Shown one piece after another: positions 52,742-62,294 of a stretch of 64,000 bases of DNA (its first letter is position 1; each line of letters starts with the position of its first letter). The notes under the pieces were generated by a model. It made no database searches. It saw only the letters and a list, made by a program, of their open reading frames with translations, and had not been told where the DNA came from. A program made the position numbers and the translations under genes. This DNA comes from an uncultured Ignavibacteriota bacterium (GTDB lineage: Bacteria; Bacteroidota; Ignavibacteria; Palsa-1295), in NCBI GenBank assembly GCA_903900335.1, contig CAIUMP010000017.1, positions 62,001 through 126,000 of the forward strand. Reading direction: 5' to 3'.

Positions 52742-53251
52742 ATGGCAAAAAGTATGAACCGGGCCACGTTGATTGGCCACGCTGGCAAAGATGCAGAAGT
52801 CCGTTACACAGGTAATGGCCGCGGGGTCGCGAGTTTCTCCTTAGCGACAAACGAGTCCTGGCAGGACAAGGCAACCGGTCAATGGCAAGAGAAGACCGAT
52901 TGGCATAATATTACCGCGTGGGGTAAGCTTGCTGAGTATTGCGGTGAGCACGTTCGGAAAGGGAAGCGTTTGTTCGTTGAAGGGCCAATCCAAACACGAA
53001 GCTATGACGGGAAGGATGGCCAGAAGAAGTACTTTACCGAGATCGTTGCAAACGAGGTTTCCGTAATGGAACCGGTAAGTTCTGCCGGTGGGCAAGGTGG
53101 TGCTCCTTATGAGGGTGGCGGCGGCCGCTCTTCCGATGGTGGCAACCAGGGTGGCTACCGTGCTTCAGCTCCTGCGCCGGCATCTGGTGGCTACGCCCCG
53201 CAGCCGGACTACGAGCCGCAGTCCGCGCCAATCGACGATCTGCCGTTCTAA
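52742..53251 (+). CDS. ssb: Single-stranded DNA-binding protein
   Basis: A 169-residue SSB. The OB-fold (residues 1-110) starts MAKSMNRATLIGHAGKDAEVR and carries VASFSLATNESW, KTDWHNITAWGKLAEYCGEHVRKGKRLFVEG and YFTEIVANEVSVM, all standard. A Gly/Ala/Pro-rich linker leads to the protein-interaction tip IDDLPF (the usual form is DDIPF). The ATG at 52742 is chosen because an ORF start 39 codons upstream adds sequence unlike any SSB. A terminator follows at 53272. Confidence 0.96.
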   Translation: MAKSMNRATLIGHAGKDAEVRYTGNGRGVASFSLATNESWQDKATGQWQEKTDWHNITAWGKLAEYCGEHVRKGKRLFVEGPIQTRSYDGKDGQKKYFTEIVANEVSVMEPVSSAGGQGGAPYEGGGGRSSDGGNQGGYRASAPAPASGGYAPQPDYEPQSAPIDDLPF

Positions 53252-53271
53252 ATATTGATCAGCTAATTTTC

Positions 53272-53302
53272 AAAAGGCATCCGTACCAAACGGATGCCTT
53301 TT
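53272..53302. terminator. Terminator after ssb
   Basis: A 12-base perfect stem AAAAGGCATCCG (53272-53283) / CGGATGCCTTTT (53291-53302) with a seven-base loop TACCAAA. It serves ssb and, from the other side, the convergent DUF2127 gene. Confidence 0.92.
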
Positions 53303-53325
53303 CTGTAATTGGCAGGTAACCTTCG

Positions 53326-53820
53326 TCAGGATGCGCCTGCAGCGCGTCTCGCTCCGCGTCGGATCATTACGATCAGATAGACCACAATTACGATGTTGAC
53401 AACGATCACTCCAGCTTTTAGTAAGCTGGCGTGCTCTGCGAGTTCATAGAACTCCAGGGGTAGGAATGATCCAGTGAGGATCGCCGTGAAATACTCTGCC
53501 CAACGCTTCCGCAGCCACAGTCCTACTCCTTCGATCGAGAAGAGCAGCGCATAAAAGAACGAACCTGCGGAAACAAGCTCCAACTCTCCGGGGCTTTCGC
53601 GGCCAGCCAACGCGATCAGTTTGTGAAAGTAATAGTTGTGCGGATCAACCCCGAGCTGGGCCGTCCAGCCTGTTAGCGCACTCTCAACGTCTTTGTGCAG
53701 CACTGAAAGCGCACCGAAGGTAACAAGCACGAGGAGCAGGGCCTTTACCAACTTGAAGATCGCAATGATCCGCAGCCAGACGCGGTGTTGTTCGCTCTGC
53801 ATCGTCTTCGTTTCGATCAC
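53326..53820 (-). CDS. DUF2127 family membrane protein
   Basis: A 164-residue membrane protein with about four helices (FKLVKALLLVLVTFGALSVL, then AGSFFYALLFSIEGVGLWL, and a last pair near 110-155 ending VVYLIVMIRRGARR). The LRIIAIFKLVKALLL start, HKLIALAG loop and GLWLRKRWAEYFTAI segment match DUF2127, whose function is unknown. A GTG start lies two bases after the pfkA stop; an ATG six codons in is an alternative. Last gene of a tight leftward operon. Confidence 0.85.
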   Translation of the reverse strand: MIETKTMQSEQHRVWLRIIAIFKLVKALLLVLVTFGALSVLHKDVESALTGWTAQLGVDPHNYYFHKLIALAGRESPGELELVSAGSFFYALLFSIEGVGLWLRKRWAEYFTAILTGSFLPLEFYELAEHASLLKAGVIVVNIVIVVYLIVMIRRGARRAAGAS

Positions 53821-53822
53821 GC

Positions 53823-54794
53823 CTATGTCGCTAGAATGCGCGACATTTGAAAAAGCCCAAGGTCCAACTCTTTCTTCCTCGAAGCGACATGCTCAAGCGG
53901 TGTTTCGATGATCTCTCCCTTTCCAATGCCAATGAGAACACCTTGACGTCCCTGTGCAATTGCCTCAATAGCAGCAACCCCCAGCCGCGCTGCGAGGATG
54001 CGGTCGGAGGCGCTCGGCACTCCGCCGCGCTGCACGTGGCCTAAGATCGTGGTGCGGATACTGAATCCCAACAGGTCCTTATGTTGCTCCAGGTACTTCG
54101 AAAGCTCTGTTGCGTTGAGTGTCGCCCCTTCCGCAACCACGACCAGTGCATGATTCTTTCCACGGCGATATGCATCGAGAATGTCGTTAGCGATGCCTTC
54201 TGCGGAGGACTCCACTTCCGGGATCACCACGTTTTCCGCCCCACCGGCAATAGCGCTCATGAGCGCCAGATAGCCGCACTTGCGGCCCATGACTTCCACC
54301 AGGATCGCTCGGTGGTGCGAAGAGGCAGTGACCTTCAGTCGGTCGATCGCTTCAAGCGCGATGTTCAGCGCCGTATCAACACCGAGCGTGATATCCGAAC
54401 CATAGAGATCATTGTCGATCGTCGAAGCGATGCCAACAACGGGAAACCCCATTTTGCCCAGTTCGAACGCACCGGTCTGCGAACCATTACCGCCGATGAC
54501 GACGAGTGCCTCGATCTTGTACTCGCGCAAATTGCGCAAGGCCTTTGCACGGCCTTCGGGTGACCGGAAGTCCTCGGAGCGTGCGCTGCCTAAGAAAGTC
54601 CCCCCGTGCTGAATGATGCCGCCGACGTCGCGCGCGCGAAGCCGGATCACGTCACCGGCGATCAGTCCTTGAAAGCCTTCGCGCACCCCGAACATTTTCA
54701 TCTCCTTGTCGCAACCGGCGCGGACAACGGCTCGGATCGCGGCATTCATGCCTGGGGCATCACCACCGCTTGTTAGTACTGCAATTCTGTTCAT
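53823..54794 (-). CDS. pfkA: 6-phosphofructokinase with Asn103 and Ser124 at donor-site positions
   Basis: A 323-residue phosphofructokinase, collinear with E. coli PfkA over the active site. The start is TSGGDAPGMNAAIRAVVR. The fructose-6-phosphate site STIDNDLYGSD keeps the catalytic Asp127 and Asp129, and MGRKCGYLAL is intact. At the nucleotide site, E. coli GGDGS is GGNGS here (101-105), so the Mg/ATP-contact Asp103 is Asn; Gly104 (typical of ATP-users) is kept, while residue 124, Gly in ATP and Lys in PPi enzymes, is Ser. The enzyme likely still phosphorylates fructose 6-phosphate, but the donor is not certain. The start overlaps the release-factor gene by 4 bases (ATGA). Confidence 0.93.
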   Translation of the reverse strand: MNRIAVLTSGGDAPGMNAAIRAVVRAGCDKEMKMFGVREGFQGLIAGDVIRLRARDVGGIIQHGGTFLGSARSEDFRSPEGRAKALRNLREYKIEALVVIGGNGSQTGAFELGKMGFPVVGIASTIDNDLYGSDITLGVDTALNIALEAIDRLKVTASSHHRAILVEVMGRKCGYLALMSAIAGGAENVVIPEVESSAEGIANDILDAYRRGKNHALVVVAEGATLNATELSKYLEQHKDLLGFSIRTTILGHVQRGGVPSASDRILAARLGVAAIEAIAQGRQGVLIGIGKGEIIETPLEHVASRKKELDLGLFQMSRILAT

Positions 54795-55225
54795 TCGCCT
54801 TTGTAGGTTCGCATTTTCTTCTTTTCGCTTTCCTTCTTTTTACCCGCGAGCCGCTTTTCCACTGCCGAGCGTGAAGGTTTCGTCTTTTTCCGCTTCTTGG
54901 GTCGGTGCATCGCGGCCGCGAGCATCGCTTGCAATTTGTCTAATGCCGCATTCTTGTTCCTAAGCTGACTCCGGAATTCCTGCGAGGTCACTCGCAACAC
55001 TCCGCTTGAATCAAGCTTCGTGCCCAGTCGACTGATGAGCCATGCGCGATCGAGCTCCGAAACACTCGGGGAATGCGCTAGGTCAAAGGTCAGCTCCGCC
55101 TGCGTAGAAGTCTTGTTTACATGCTGACCGCCAGGTCCGCTGGAGCGCACGAAGTCGATGGCGATCTCTGCCAACGGTATTCGAAGCGACTCTGTAATGA
55201 TGAGTTGATTCTCGGAGTGATCCAT
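54791..55225 (-). CDS. arfB: ArfB-type peptidyl-tRNA hydrolase (ribosome rescue)
   Basis: A 144-residue class-I-release-factor-like protein lacking codon-recognition domains. The catalytic loop is SSGPGGQHVNKTSTQ (GGQ near residues 32-34). The basic C-terminal tail (RPKKRKKTKPSRSAVEKR ... KKKESEKKK) matches the part of ArfB that enters the mRNA channel of stalled ribosomes. It hydrolyses peptidyl-tRNA on ribosomes stalled without a stop codon. The start overlaps the upstream gene in TGATG and the stop overlaps pfkA in ATGA, so these three are translationally coupled. Confidence 0.92.
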   Translation of the reverse strand: MDHSENQLIITESLRIPLAEIAIDFVRSSGPGGQHVNKTSTQAELTFDLAHSPSVSELDRAWLISRLGTKLDSSGVLRVTSQEFRSQLRNKNAALDKLQAMLAAAMHRPKKRKKTKPSRSAVEKRLAGKKKESEKKKMRTYKGE

Positions 55226-55593
55226 CAGTGTGCGCTTGGAAAGAACACACGGACATAGCCCGCATATATCAGAAAGAAGATCACGAGGTGCAAACCCAGT
55301 CGCATCATCGCTCCACCGGCCTTGTCCAGTTTCGAAACTGCATGCAGCGATTTCCTAATCACCGGCTCGAGGATCCGGATGGCAAGCGCAAACACTCCCA
55401 GAACTCCAACCATCAGCAGGAGTGCTTTCAGATAGGGTGAGAGATCAAGATGAGTGATGATATCCTCCATGATCCCCTCCGCCAAGCCGAGCAGTAACCC
55501 GGACTCCAATAGGACCAATGTGCGCCGCGTAGGTACGGCCTTCATCGCTGAACTGGCTGTGCGGGATTGATTCGATTTCTTAGGGTGCGGCAT
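55225..55593 (-). CDS. Small membrane protein of unknown function, first gene of the arfB-pfkA operon
   Basis: A 122-residue protein from the ATG at 55593 (an ORF extends 39 codons more, but the extension is Arg-rich and unlike a real N-terminus). A charged start (MPHPKKSNQSRTA) is followed by three hydrophobic stretches (about 28-45, 57-75 including LLLMVGVLGVFALAIRIL, and 95-118 with HLVIFFLIYAGYVRVFF). Unrecognised. Its stop overlaps the arfB start (TGATG), so it is the first member of the operon that runs through arfB, pfkA and DUF2127. Confidence 0.6.
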   Translation of the reverse strand: MPHPKKSNQSRTASSAMKAVPTRRTLVLLESGLLLGLAEGIMEDIITHLDLSPYLKALLLMVGVLGVFALAIRILEPVIRKSLHAVSKLDKAGGAMMRLGLHLVIFFLIYAGYVRVFFPSAH

Positions 55594-55909
55594 AGTGGCT
55601 TCCGACGATCGTTGGGTAATCGAAAACGAATTGCGCAGTAGAACGCGAGAATACACTAAAATGACCCGCTGAAATTTTTGCCGGAGAGGGCGATGCTGAT
55701 GCCGCTCCAAAGGGGATGCGCATGCTCGGCTGAACTCGTTCCGATAGGGCTTGTTCCAAAGCGTTGGAAACTAAATCAACAGCAAAGCAATTCTTTATCA
55801 TGAAAAGCGTCTCCATTTTATTGTGGTGGGGCGGAGGGTCATAGCACAGCGTACGCTGACCGTCTGACCATTGCCTGAGTGTGCGTGTTCCTTAACCTGA
55901 AGTTAGAAT
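55594..55909. other. 316-base divergent intergenic region
   Basis: It lies between the arfB-operon start (minus) and the choice-of-anchor protein gene (plus), so it must hold both promoters. No repeat element, tRNA or riboswitch motif was recognised. A 78-codon minus ORF crosses it, but it is not convincing. Confidence 0.4.
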
Positions 55910-58687
55910 ATGATTTCCCCTTCAAAGACCATTGTGACTCGTATCCGCTATTTCCTCTCGCACATCAGAGTTGCCTCTGTGCTCGTGCTCGCTTCACTTT
56001 TAGGACTAGGCTCCTACGCTATCAATGAAATCAATGCTCACCAAACAGGAATTTCCGGTCAAACGGAGAAAACCTCTTCCGGTCCCTCAGCTGGTTGTTG
56101 GTGTCATTGCCCGAATCCTAGTTCTGCAACCACTGTGACGCTAACCACTTCCGGCGGATCGTCCCCGCTGACCGTTGGACCCAATAGCACGGTGCATTTC
56201 ACTGTAACGGTGGCAAACAGCAACGGTACGGACAACTACGGCGGAGTGGACATCGCCACCTACAGCGGTACCGGACTCCTGCCTTCGGCCGGATTGCTTT
56301 CGCTGAATACGGAGCTAACACACGATTCACCGAAAGCTTTTTCGGGTGGTTCGGCTAGCTGGGATTTCGCCTACAGCACAGGTGCCGTCTCCGGCTGGGA
56401 TACGATCTATGCTACCGGCAATGCGACCAACGGCAATGGTAATAATGGTAATGGCGATTGCTCCGACAACTGGAATAATTCGCAAAAGTTTGTTATTCAC
56501 ATCATCGGTCCGGCGAAGAGAATGGCCCTGCGCGGAGCAGTATCTTTGGGTTCTGTAAGGGTTGGACAGCGTAAGGCGGACAGTCTGGCCATCAAGTCCG
56601 TTGGAGATCAGCCGATCACTATCGCATCAAGCGCGATGAAGAGCGGTACACAATTCTCTTCTTACCCATCCAGTACCAATCGGGTGCTGGCTGTAGGTAC
56701 GACCGAGATGGACAGCGTCTCCTTCGCTCCGACAGGCCGGGGTGCCTTCTCAGATTCTGTGATCTATACCACCAATTCCGACTCCCCATTGCAGCAGCGT
56801 TTTGCTGTGTATGTTTCGGGACAGGGAATTCAGGGAATCTTCAATTCCGGTGGAGTAAATTCAATGCCATTCGGGAATGTTCGTGTCAATATACCCACCA
56901 GATCCACACTGCATTATTCTAACAGTGGTGATGACACCTTGACCCTTGCAGCGATTCCGACCGTCACCGGTTCTTGCTTTACACTCGCACAGCAGCCGCA
57001 TGTTCTTCGTCTCGCACCGGGGCAGGTGGACTCGGTGATTGTGCAGTTTAATCCGACATCTAAGATCGCGTACAGTGGCACGCTGACATTTACGGCAAGC
57101 GAGGGCGTGACAATTCCAGCGATATCGCTTTCAGGCACAGGGATCGGACCAACGTTTGCATCAGCCTCACTTCTCAGTGTTGGTGCTATCCGCGTCGGCA
57201 AGACCTTGCAAAGCAGCCTCCAATTCCGAAATGCCGGTACAGACACGCTGCACATTTCGGGAGTGACCATTTCTCAATCCGGTACGAAATTCACCGTTGT
57301 CTCCTTCGATCCCGTATTACCGCCAAATTCCCTGGGCGCGCTTCATGTATCCTATACTCCGAATCTGGAGATGAATGATACGGCGCAGATACATTTCGCA
57401 ACTGACGATGCCTCAAACTTGTCAGCGGTGGTTACGGCAGTTGGGTACGGAACGCTGCCACACATTGCTATGGCCGACAAGGACACGGTCGATATGGGGT
57501 CCATTCGTGTCTATGATATCCAGACACGACCGTTCATCATTCTGAATAATGGTTCGGATGTGCTCCACATCACGAGCGCCACGGCGGGGCCAACTCCGTT
57601 CTCCCTGGCGGCCGGTGTTGACAGTGTAAAGGCAGGCGGATCCGATTTCGTGATGGTGAAATTCTCCCCCGCTGCGGCCGGTACATTCAAAGGGTCTCTG
57701 ACGATCAATGGCGATGATCCGAAAATACCCTCAACGACCGTGTATATCAAGGGCACAGCAATTAGCAGTGCGTTGAGAGTCCAGCCATCGACGATAGATT
57801 TCGGCACGATCCGAGTGCTCTCTACACTTGTCGATACCGTAACCGTTACAAATACGTCAGCTAGCCCGATCAAGATTCTGCACTACGACCAGTCAGGCTT
57901 CACGAGTATTTTCAAGATCGTTGATTCGTCAGCGCATACGGTTCCGGCGAATGGCTCCGTTAAGGTGCTCGTCAGCTTTACACCACCAGGGCAGATCTGC
58001 TATGCCGGGACGATCACCCTTTCGACGGATGAGTCCGGGGCAGCAAGCCGCACCATAGGAGTGACAGGCTGCGGAGACGAAGGAGTGCTTGCAATGTCGC
58101 CATCGGCCTTGGATTTTGGAGTGGTTGATTCGGGAAAGAGCATTTTGCAAAGCGCCGAATTCCGCAACACGGGAAATTTGTCGCTTACAATTAAGTCAAT
58201 TACGTTCTCCGGCTCTTCCGATTTTAGCTACAGCGGAGCGCAAATGCCGGTGACGATCAAGCCCGGCGGTTCGCTGCCACTGGATGTGATCTTCTCACCA
58301 ACTTCGATCGGAGAGCATACAGGTGTGCTGGTCTCAACGCTTGATGACGAGACGACGATCGCCTTGCAACTCAGCGGCTACGGCGCTTCGCCGCTCAAAG
58401 CGGGTGTGGCCGGAGGAACCAGGACAATACTGAGTCTCATGCTTGCCCCAAATCCTGCTCAGGACGTCGTCAATCTCCATTTCTCGCTTCCGCTGGCCCC
58501 CACTCTGGAGCTTCACGTCTTCGACCGGGCTGGTCGGGAGGTGCATACTTCCAACCTGGGTAAGCTTGGCTCCGGTGAACACTCGGCATCACTTGCAACG
58601 CAAGAGCTTCCCTCCGGCACCTACTTCGTCCGAGTTCTGGGCTCCAACGGGGAGCAGGTAACGTCAAGACTGGTGATCGAGAGATAG
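55910..58687 (+). CDS. T9SS-exported choice-of-anchor protein (V-type then several D-type domains)
   Basis: A 925-residue secreted protein. An N-terminal helix (VLVLASLLGLGSYAI) is followed by a Cys-rich motif SGPSAGCWCHCPNPSS (about 58-73) and a beta domain ending near residue 200, which resembles the choice-of-anchor V group with its GCxCH motif. From about 205 to 830 come roughly six ~100-residue HYDIN-like choice-of-anchor D domains, each with a GxIRVG or GTIRV turn, NxGTDTL and VQFNPT or VSFTPP segments. It ends in a type IX sorting domain (LAPNPAQDVVNLHFS ... SGTYFVRVLGSNGEQVTSRLVIE). Presumably surface or matrix; no enzyme motif seen. A hairpin follows the stop. Confidence 0.85.
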   Translation: MISPSKTIVTRIRYFLSHIRVASVLVLASLLGLGSYAINEINAHQTGISGQTEKTSSGPSAGCWCHCPNPSSATTVTLTTSGGSSPLTVGPNSTVHFTVTVANSNGTDNYGGVDIATYSGTGLLPSAGLLSLNTELTHDSPKAFSGGSASWDFAYSTGAVSGWDTIYATGNATNGNGNNGNGDCSDNWNNSQKFVIHIIGPAKRMALRGAVSLGSVRVGQRKADSLAIKSVGDQPITIASSAMKSGTQFSSYPSSTNRVLAVGTTEMDSVSFAPTGRGAFSDSVIYTTNSDSPLQQRFAVYVSGQGIQGIFNSGGVNSMPFGNVRVNIPTRSTLHYSNSGDDTLTLAAIPTVTGSCFTLAQQPHVLRLAPGQVDSVIVQFNPTSKIAYSGTLTFTASEGVTIPAISLSGTGIGPTFASASLLSVGAIRVGKTLQSSLQFRNAGTDTLHISGVTISQSGTKFTVVSFDPVLPPNSLGALHVSYTPNLEMNDTAQIHFATDDASNLSAVVTAVGYGTLPHIAMADKDTVDMGSIRVYDIQTRPFIILNNGSDVLHITSATAGPTPFSLAAGVDSVKAGGSDFVMVKFSPAAAGTFKGSLTINGDDPKIPSTTVYIKGTAISSALRVQPSTIDFGTIRVLSTLVDTVTVTNTSASPIKILHYDQSGFTSIFKIVDSSAHTVPANGSVKVLVSFTPPGQICYAGTITLSTDESGAASRTIGVTGCGDEGVLAMSPSALDFGVVDSGKSILQSAEFRNTGNLSLTIKSITFSGSSDFSYSGAQMPVTIKPGGSLPLDVIFSPTSIGEHTGVLVSTLDDETTIALQLSGYGASPLKAGVAGGTRTILSLMLAPNPAQDVVNLHFSLPLAPTLELHVFDRAGREVHTSNLGKLGSGEHSASLATQELPSGTYFVRVLGSNGEQVTSRLVIER

Positions 58688-58709
58688 GACATCCCGACCG
58701 AACTTTTCA

Positions 58710-58749
58710 CAAATCGCCGCCGTAACCAGTAGGTTTCGGCGGCGATTTG
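58710..58749 (+). terminator. Hairpin after the choice-of-anchor protein gene
   Basis: A 12-base perfect stem CAAATCGCCGCC (58710-58721) / GGCGGCGATTTG (58738-58749) is followed by AACTTTT. It lies 22 bases after the stop. Confidence 0.8.
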
Positions 58750-58910
58750 AACTTTTACCAGCGAGCTATGCATGGCTTGGGGCACGTGTCGCACCGTCGG
58801 TCGTGGGTTGGGAGGGCTAAATTGGCGCACAATTCGCGAGGCGAGCCCAGTACACCCTGGTCTCTTTCAGAAAAATGGAACTCCTGGGGCCGAAAAACCA
58901 TTATTCGCTC

Positions 58911-58986
58911 GCTTCCTTAGCTCAGTTGGTAGAGCAAATGACTCTTAATCATTGGGTCGCCGGTTCGAGCCCGGCAGGAAGCACCA
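58911..58986 (+). tRNA. tRNA-Lys (anticodon CTT), CCA encoded
   Basis: Acceptor stem GCTTCCT/AGGAAGC (58911-58917, 58976-58982), D-arm GCTC-AGTTGGTA-GAGC, anticodon stem AATGA/TCATT with loop CTCTTAA (anticodon CTT at 58944-58946), and T-arm GGTTCGAGCCC. A73 is followed by a genomic CCA (58984-58986). A strong hairpin with a T-run lies just downstream. Confidence 0.98.
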
Positions 58987-59017
58987 GCGGATGAGCGATC
59001 ATCCCGGATTCTACGCC

Positions 59018-59065
59018 AAAGGCGCAGTTGGAATGTTTTGCATTCTGGCTGCGCCTTTTTATTTC
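59018..59065 (+). terminator. Rho-independent terminator of the tRNA-Lys gene
   Basis: The stem AAAGGCGCAG / CTGCGCCTTT encloses an inner GAATG-TTTTG-CATTC stem, and the downstream arm runs straight into a T-run (GCGCCTTTTTATTT). It is 32 bases after the tRNA. Confidence 0.9.
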
Positions 59066-59136
59066 TGACGGATGTGGGGACCGATTTCTATCGAGAATAG
59101 GTACATCACACTCGATAGCCGCTTCTCTCGCGGCGG

Positions 59137-60597
59137 CTACTTCACCACGAACTTCGTCTGAATCGCCGAGGAAGCGGTCCGGACGACGGCAACATAGATG
59201 CCTTCGGTAACCTGGCTTCCGTCGTTGGTCGTGCCATTCCAACTGGTAACGAGTGCCCCGCCTGCAATGTGATGTGAGTAGATCTCCTGCCCGATCGCAT
59301 TGTATATCGCGATCGAGTTTGCATCTGCGGAGGGTAGTGTAAATGTTGCCAAGCCACCAGATGGCAAGGGATTTGGGTTAACTGTTAGCTCGGACTGCGA
59401 ACCCACGGAACCAGCAACCCCAGCAGGGGGGATGCTCGCATCATAGGCGGCTTTGACACCCTTCATATCCGTGAAGAGTCCCCAAAGCTCGCTCGACTGT
59501 CCCGACTTCGTGGCCTCGCCAACCATCACGAGTTGGTTGTTGTGTTGGAACACGTCGTTGCCATTCGAATTCGCCGCCGGCGCAAAGGTCTTCGTCCATT
59601 CCACATTGCCAACGCTGTCCGTTTTCACGGCATAAATTTCCGATGCCGCCGTTCCGATGCCGCCGATCTCTACGAATCCACCATCAGAGCACTGAATGCC
59701 GGAGTATCCCCAGCCACTGCCGAGCCCGTAATGCTTGTCGAGAACCGTGTGGCCCGTAGCATCCAGAACCAAGAGCCACATGGAGCTTGATCCGTTTGTA
59801 GCAGCGGATCCGCCGAAGATCGCAAAGCCACCCGAGCGTGTGGCGCAAAGCCCATATGGCTCATCGTCATTGGCGAGCGTGCTCATATAGATACCGGACC
59901 ACAGAACGTTACCATTCGAGTCCAGTCGAATCGCACAATCATGGGTCGGTTGGATCGAATCTGTATGTCCGACAATGAGCATTCCACCATCGCTGGTGGC
60001 AAGGCCGCAGTGCGCATGCGCGAAGTTTCCCATGGGGAATCGCTTCTGCCAGATCGGCTCGAAATTCTCGTTGAGTCTTCCGGCAACGATCTTGCCGTAG
60101 TTTGTGCTCGGATCAACAGTGTGGCCGGTCCACATGTATCCGCCCTGCGGGCGCTCGCCAACGAAGTGCGAGTGGATCCCTCGCACTGAATCGACACAGT
60201 TATAACGAGCGACCGTATGACCCGTGGAGTCGAGTTTCAACATGAGTGCAGTCTCTGCCCCAGACCATTGAATGCCGGTATATCCTGCGAGCAACACGCC
60301 ACCATCCGCGCTCGGCTGGATGGACCAGAGGAAATCCGTTGCGTCACCTCCATAGGTGGAGTCCCAGAGCAGCGTACCCTTTGAAGAGAATCGCGCGACC
60401 CAATATTGCATGGACTGCGCCGTCGAGTCCTCACCCTCTCCACCGACCCAAAAGCCGCCATCTGTAGCAGGAATCACCCGATAGCCGTAATCTGTTAAGC
60501 CTGCGTGGCCGAAGAGAATGCTTGACTGGGCTCGCGTACTAATTGCGCTACCCAAGAGGACTAATATGCAGAGGAGAATACGAGACAGACGTTTCAT
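59137..60597 (-). CDS. T9SS-exported protein with delta-60/PQQ-like beta-propeller repeats
   Basis: A 486-residue secreted protein. The ATG at 60597 gives a proper signal peptide (MKRLSRILLCILVLLGSAISTRAQ). An ORF extends 89 codons upstream, but it translates a repeat element (60721-60798) and is not real. The mature part has about six ~48-residue units of the type DGGxxVGGxT ... SKGTLLWDSTYGG, as in beta-propeller-like T9SS cargo of unknown function. The sorting domain is VNPNPLPSGGLATFTLP ... YVAVVRTASSAIQTKFVVK, with a FlgD-like SWNGTTNDGSQV loop. Confidence 0.85.
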   Translation of the reverse strand: MKRLSRILLCILVLLGSAISTRAQSSILFGHAGLTDYGYRVIPATDGGFWVGGEGEDSTAQSMQYWVARFSSKGTLLWDSTYGGDATDFLWSIQPSADGGVLLAGYTGIQWSGAETALMLKLDSTGHTVARYNCVDSVRGIHSHFVGERPQGGYMWTGHTVDPSTNYGKIVAGRLNENFEPIWQKRFPMGNFAHAHCGLATSDGGMLIVGHTDSIQPTHDCAIRLDSNGNVLWSGIYMSTLANDDEPYGLCATRSGGFAIFGGSAATNGSSSMWLLVLDATGHTVLDKHYGLGSGWGYSGIQCSDGGFVEIGGIGTAASEIYAVKTDSVGNVEWTKTFAPAANSNGNDVFQHNNQLVMVGEATKSGQSSELWGLFTDMKGVKAAYDASIPPAGVAGSVGSQSELTVNPNPLPSGGLATFTLPSADANSIAIYNAIGQEIYSHHIAGGALVTSWNGTTNDGSQVTEGIYVAVVRTASSAIQTKFVVK

Positions 60598-60720
60598 GCT
60601 TTTGCGACAGTAGTATAGAAAGACGACTATCCAAAGACATGGCGAAGGAGAGAGGCGTTCCTTCGGATGAGGCGGAAAGGGTATGGCGCGGTGGCTCCAG
60701 GCCCATCCACCCCCCCAAAC

Positions 60721-60798
60721 GTCATTCCGAGCGAAGCGAGGAATCCCTTTGTGATGGGCAGACACCCTTATCAGATTCCTCGCTTCGCTCGGAATGAC
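60721..60798. repeat. Palindrome-ended element of a second family, perfect 25-base inverted ends
   Basis: The left end GTCATTCCGAGCGAAGCGAG (plus GAATC; 60721-60745) and the right end GATTCCTCGCTTCGCTCGGA (plus ATGAC; 60774-60798) are exact reverse complements over 25 bases around a 28-base centre. This GAGCGAAGCGAG core differs from the dRS3-like copies elsewhere in the window. Confidence 0.95.
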
Positions 60799-60868
60799 AA
60801 TATTGATGCGCTCGCCGCGATAGAGCGAAATGGTGGAAAACGCGATCGTCCCACCATTCTGCAAGCGA

Positions 60869-62260
<1,392 letters not shown>

Positions 62261-62294
62261 CTATGTGTAATGGTAAATTCTGTTTCGGAGAGCA

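Noticed and set aside
55580-55816. 78-codon minus-strand ORF in the divergent gap
   Set aside because: It overlaps the next gene's start, has no clear ribosome-binding site and shows no domain or membrane pattern.
56080-56120. c-type heme site in the GCWCHC motif
   Set aside because: Spacing is CxCHC rather than CxxCH, and the surrounding domain is beta-rich choice-of-anchor type.
60598-60864. N-terminal extension of the propeller-type T9SS protein
   Set aside because: It runs through a perfect inverted-repeat element and would precede an otherwise normal signal peptide.
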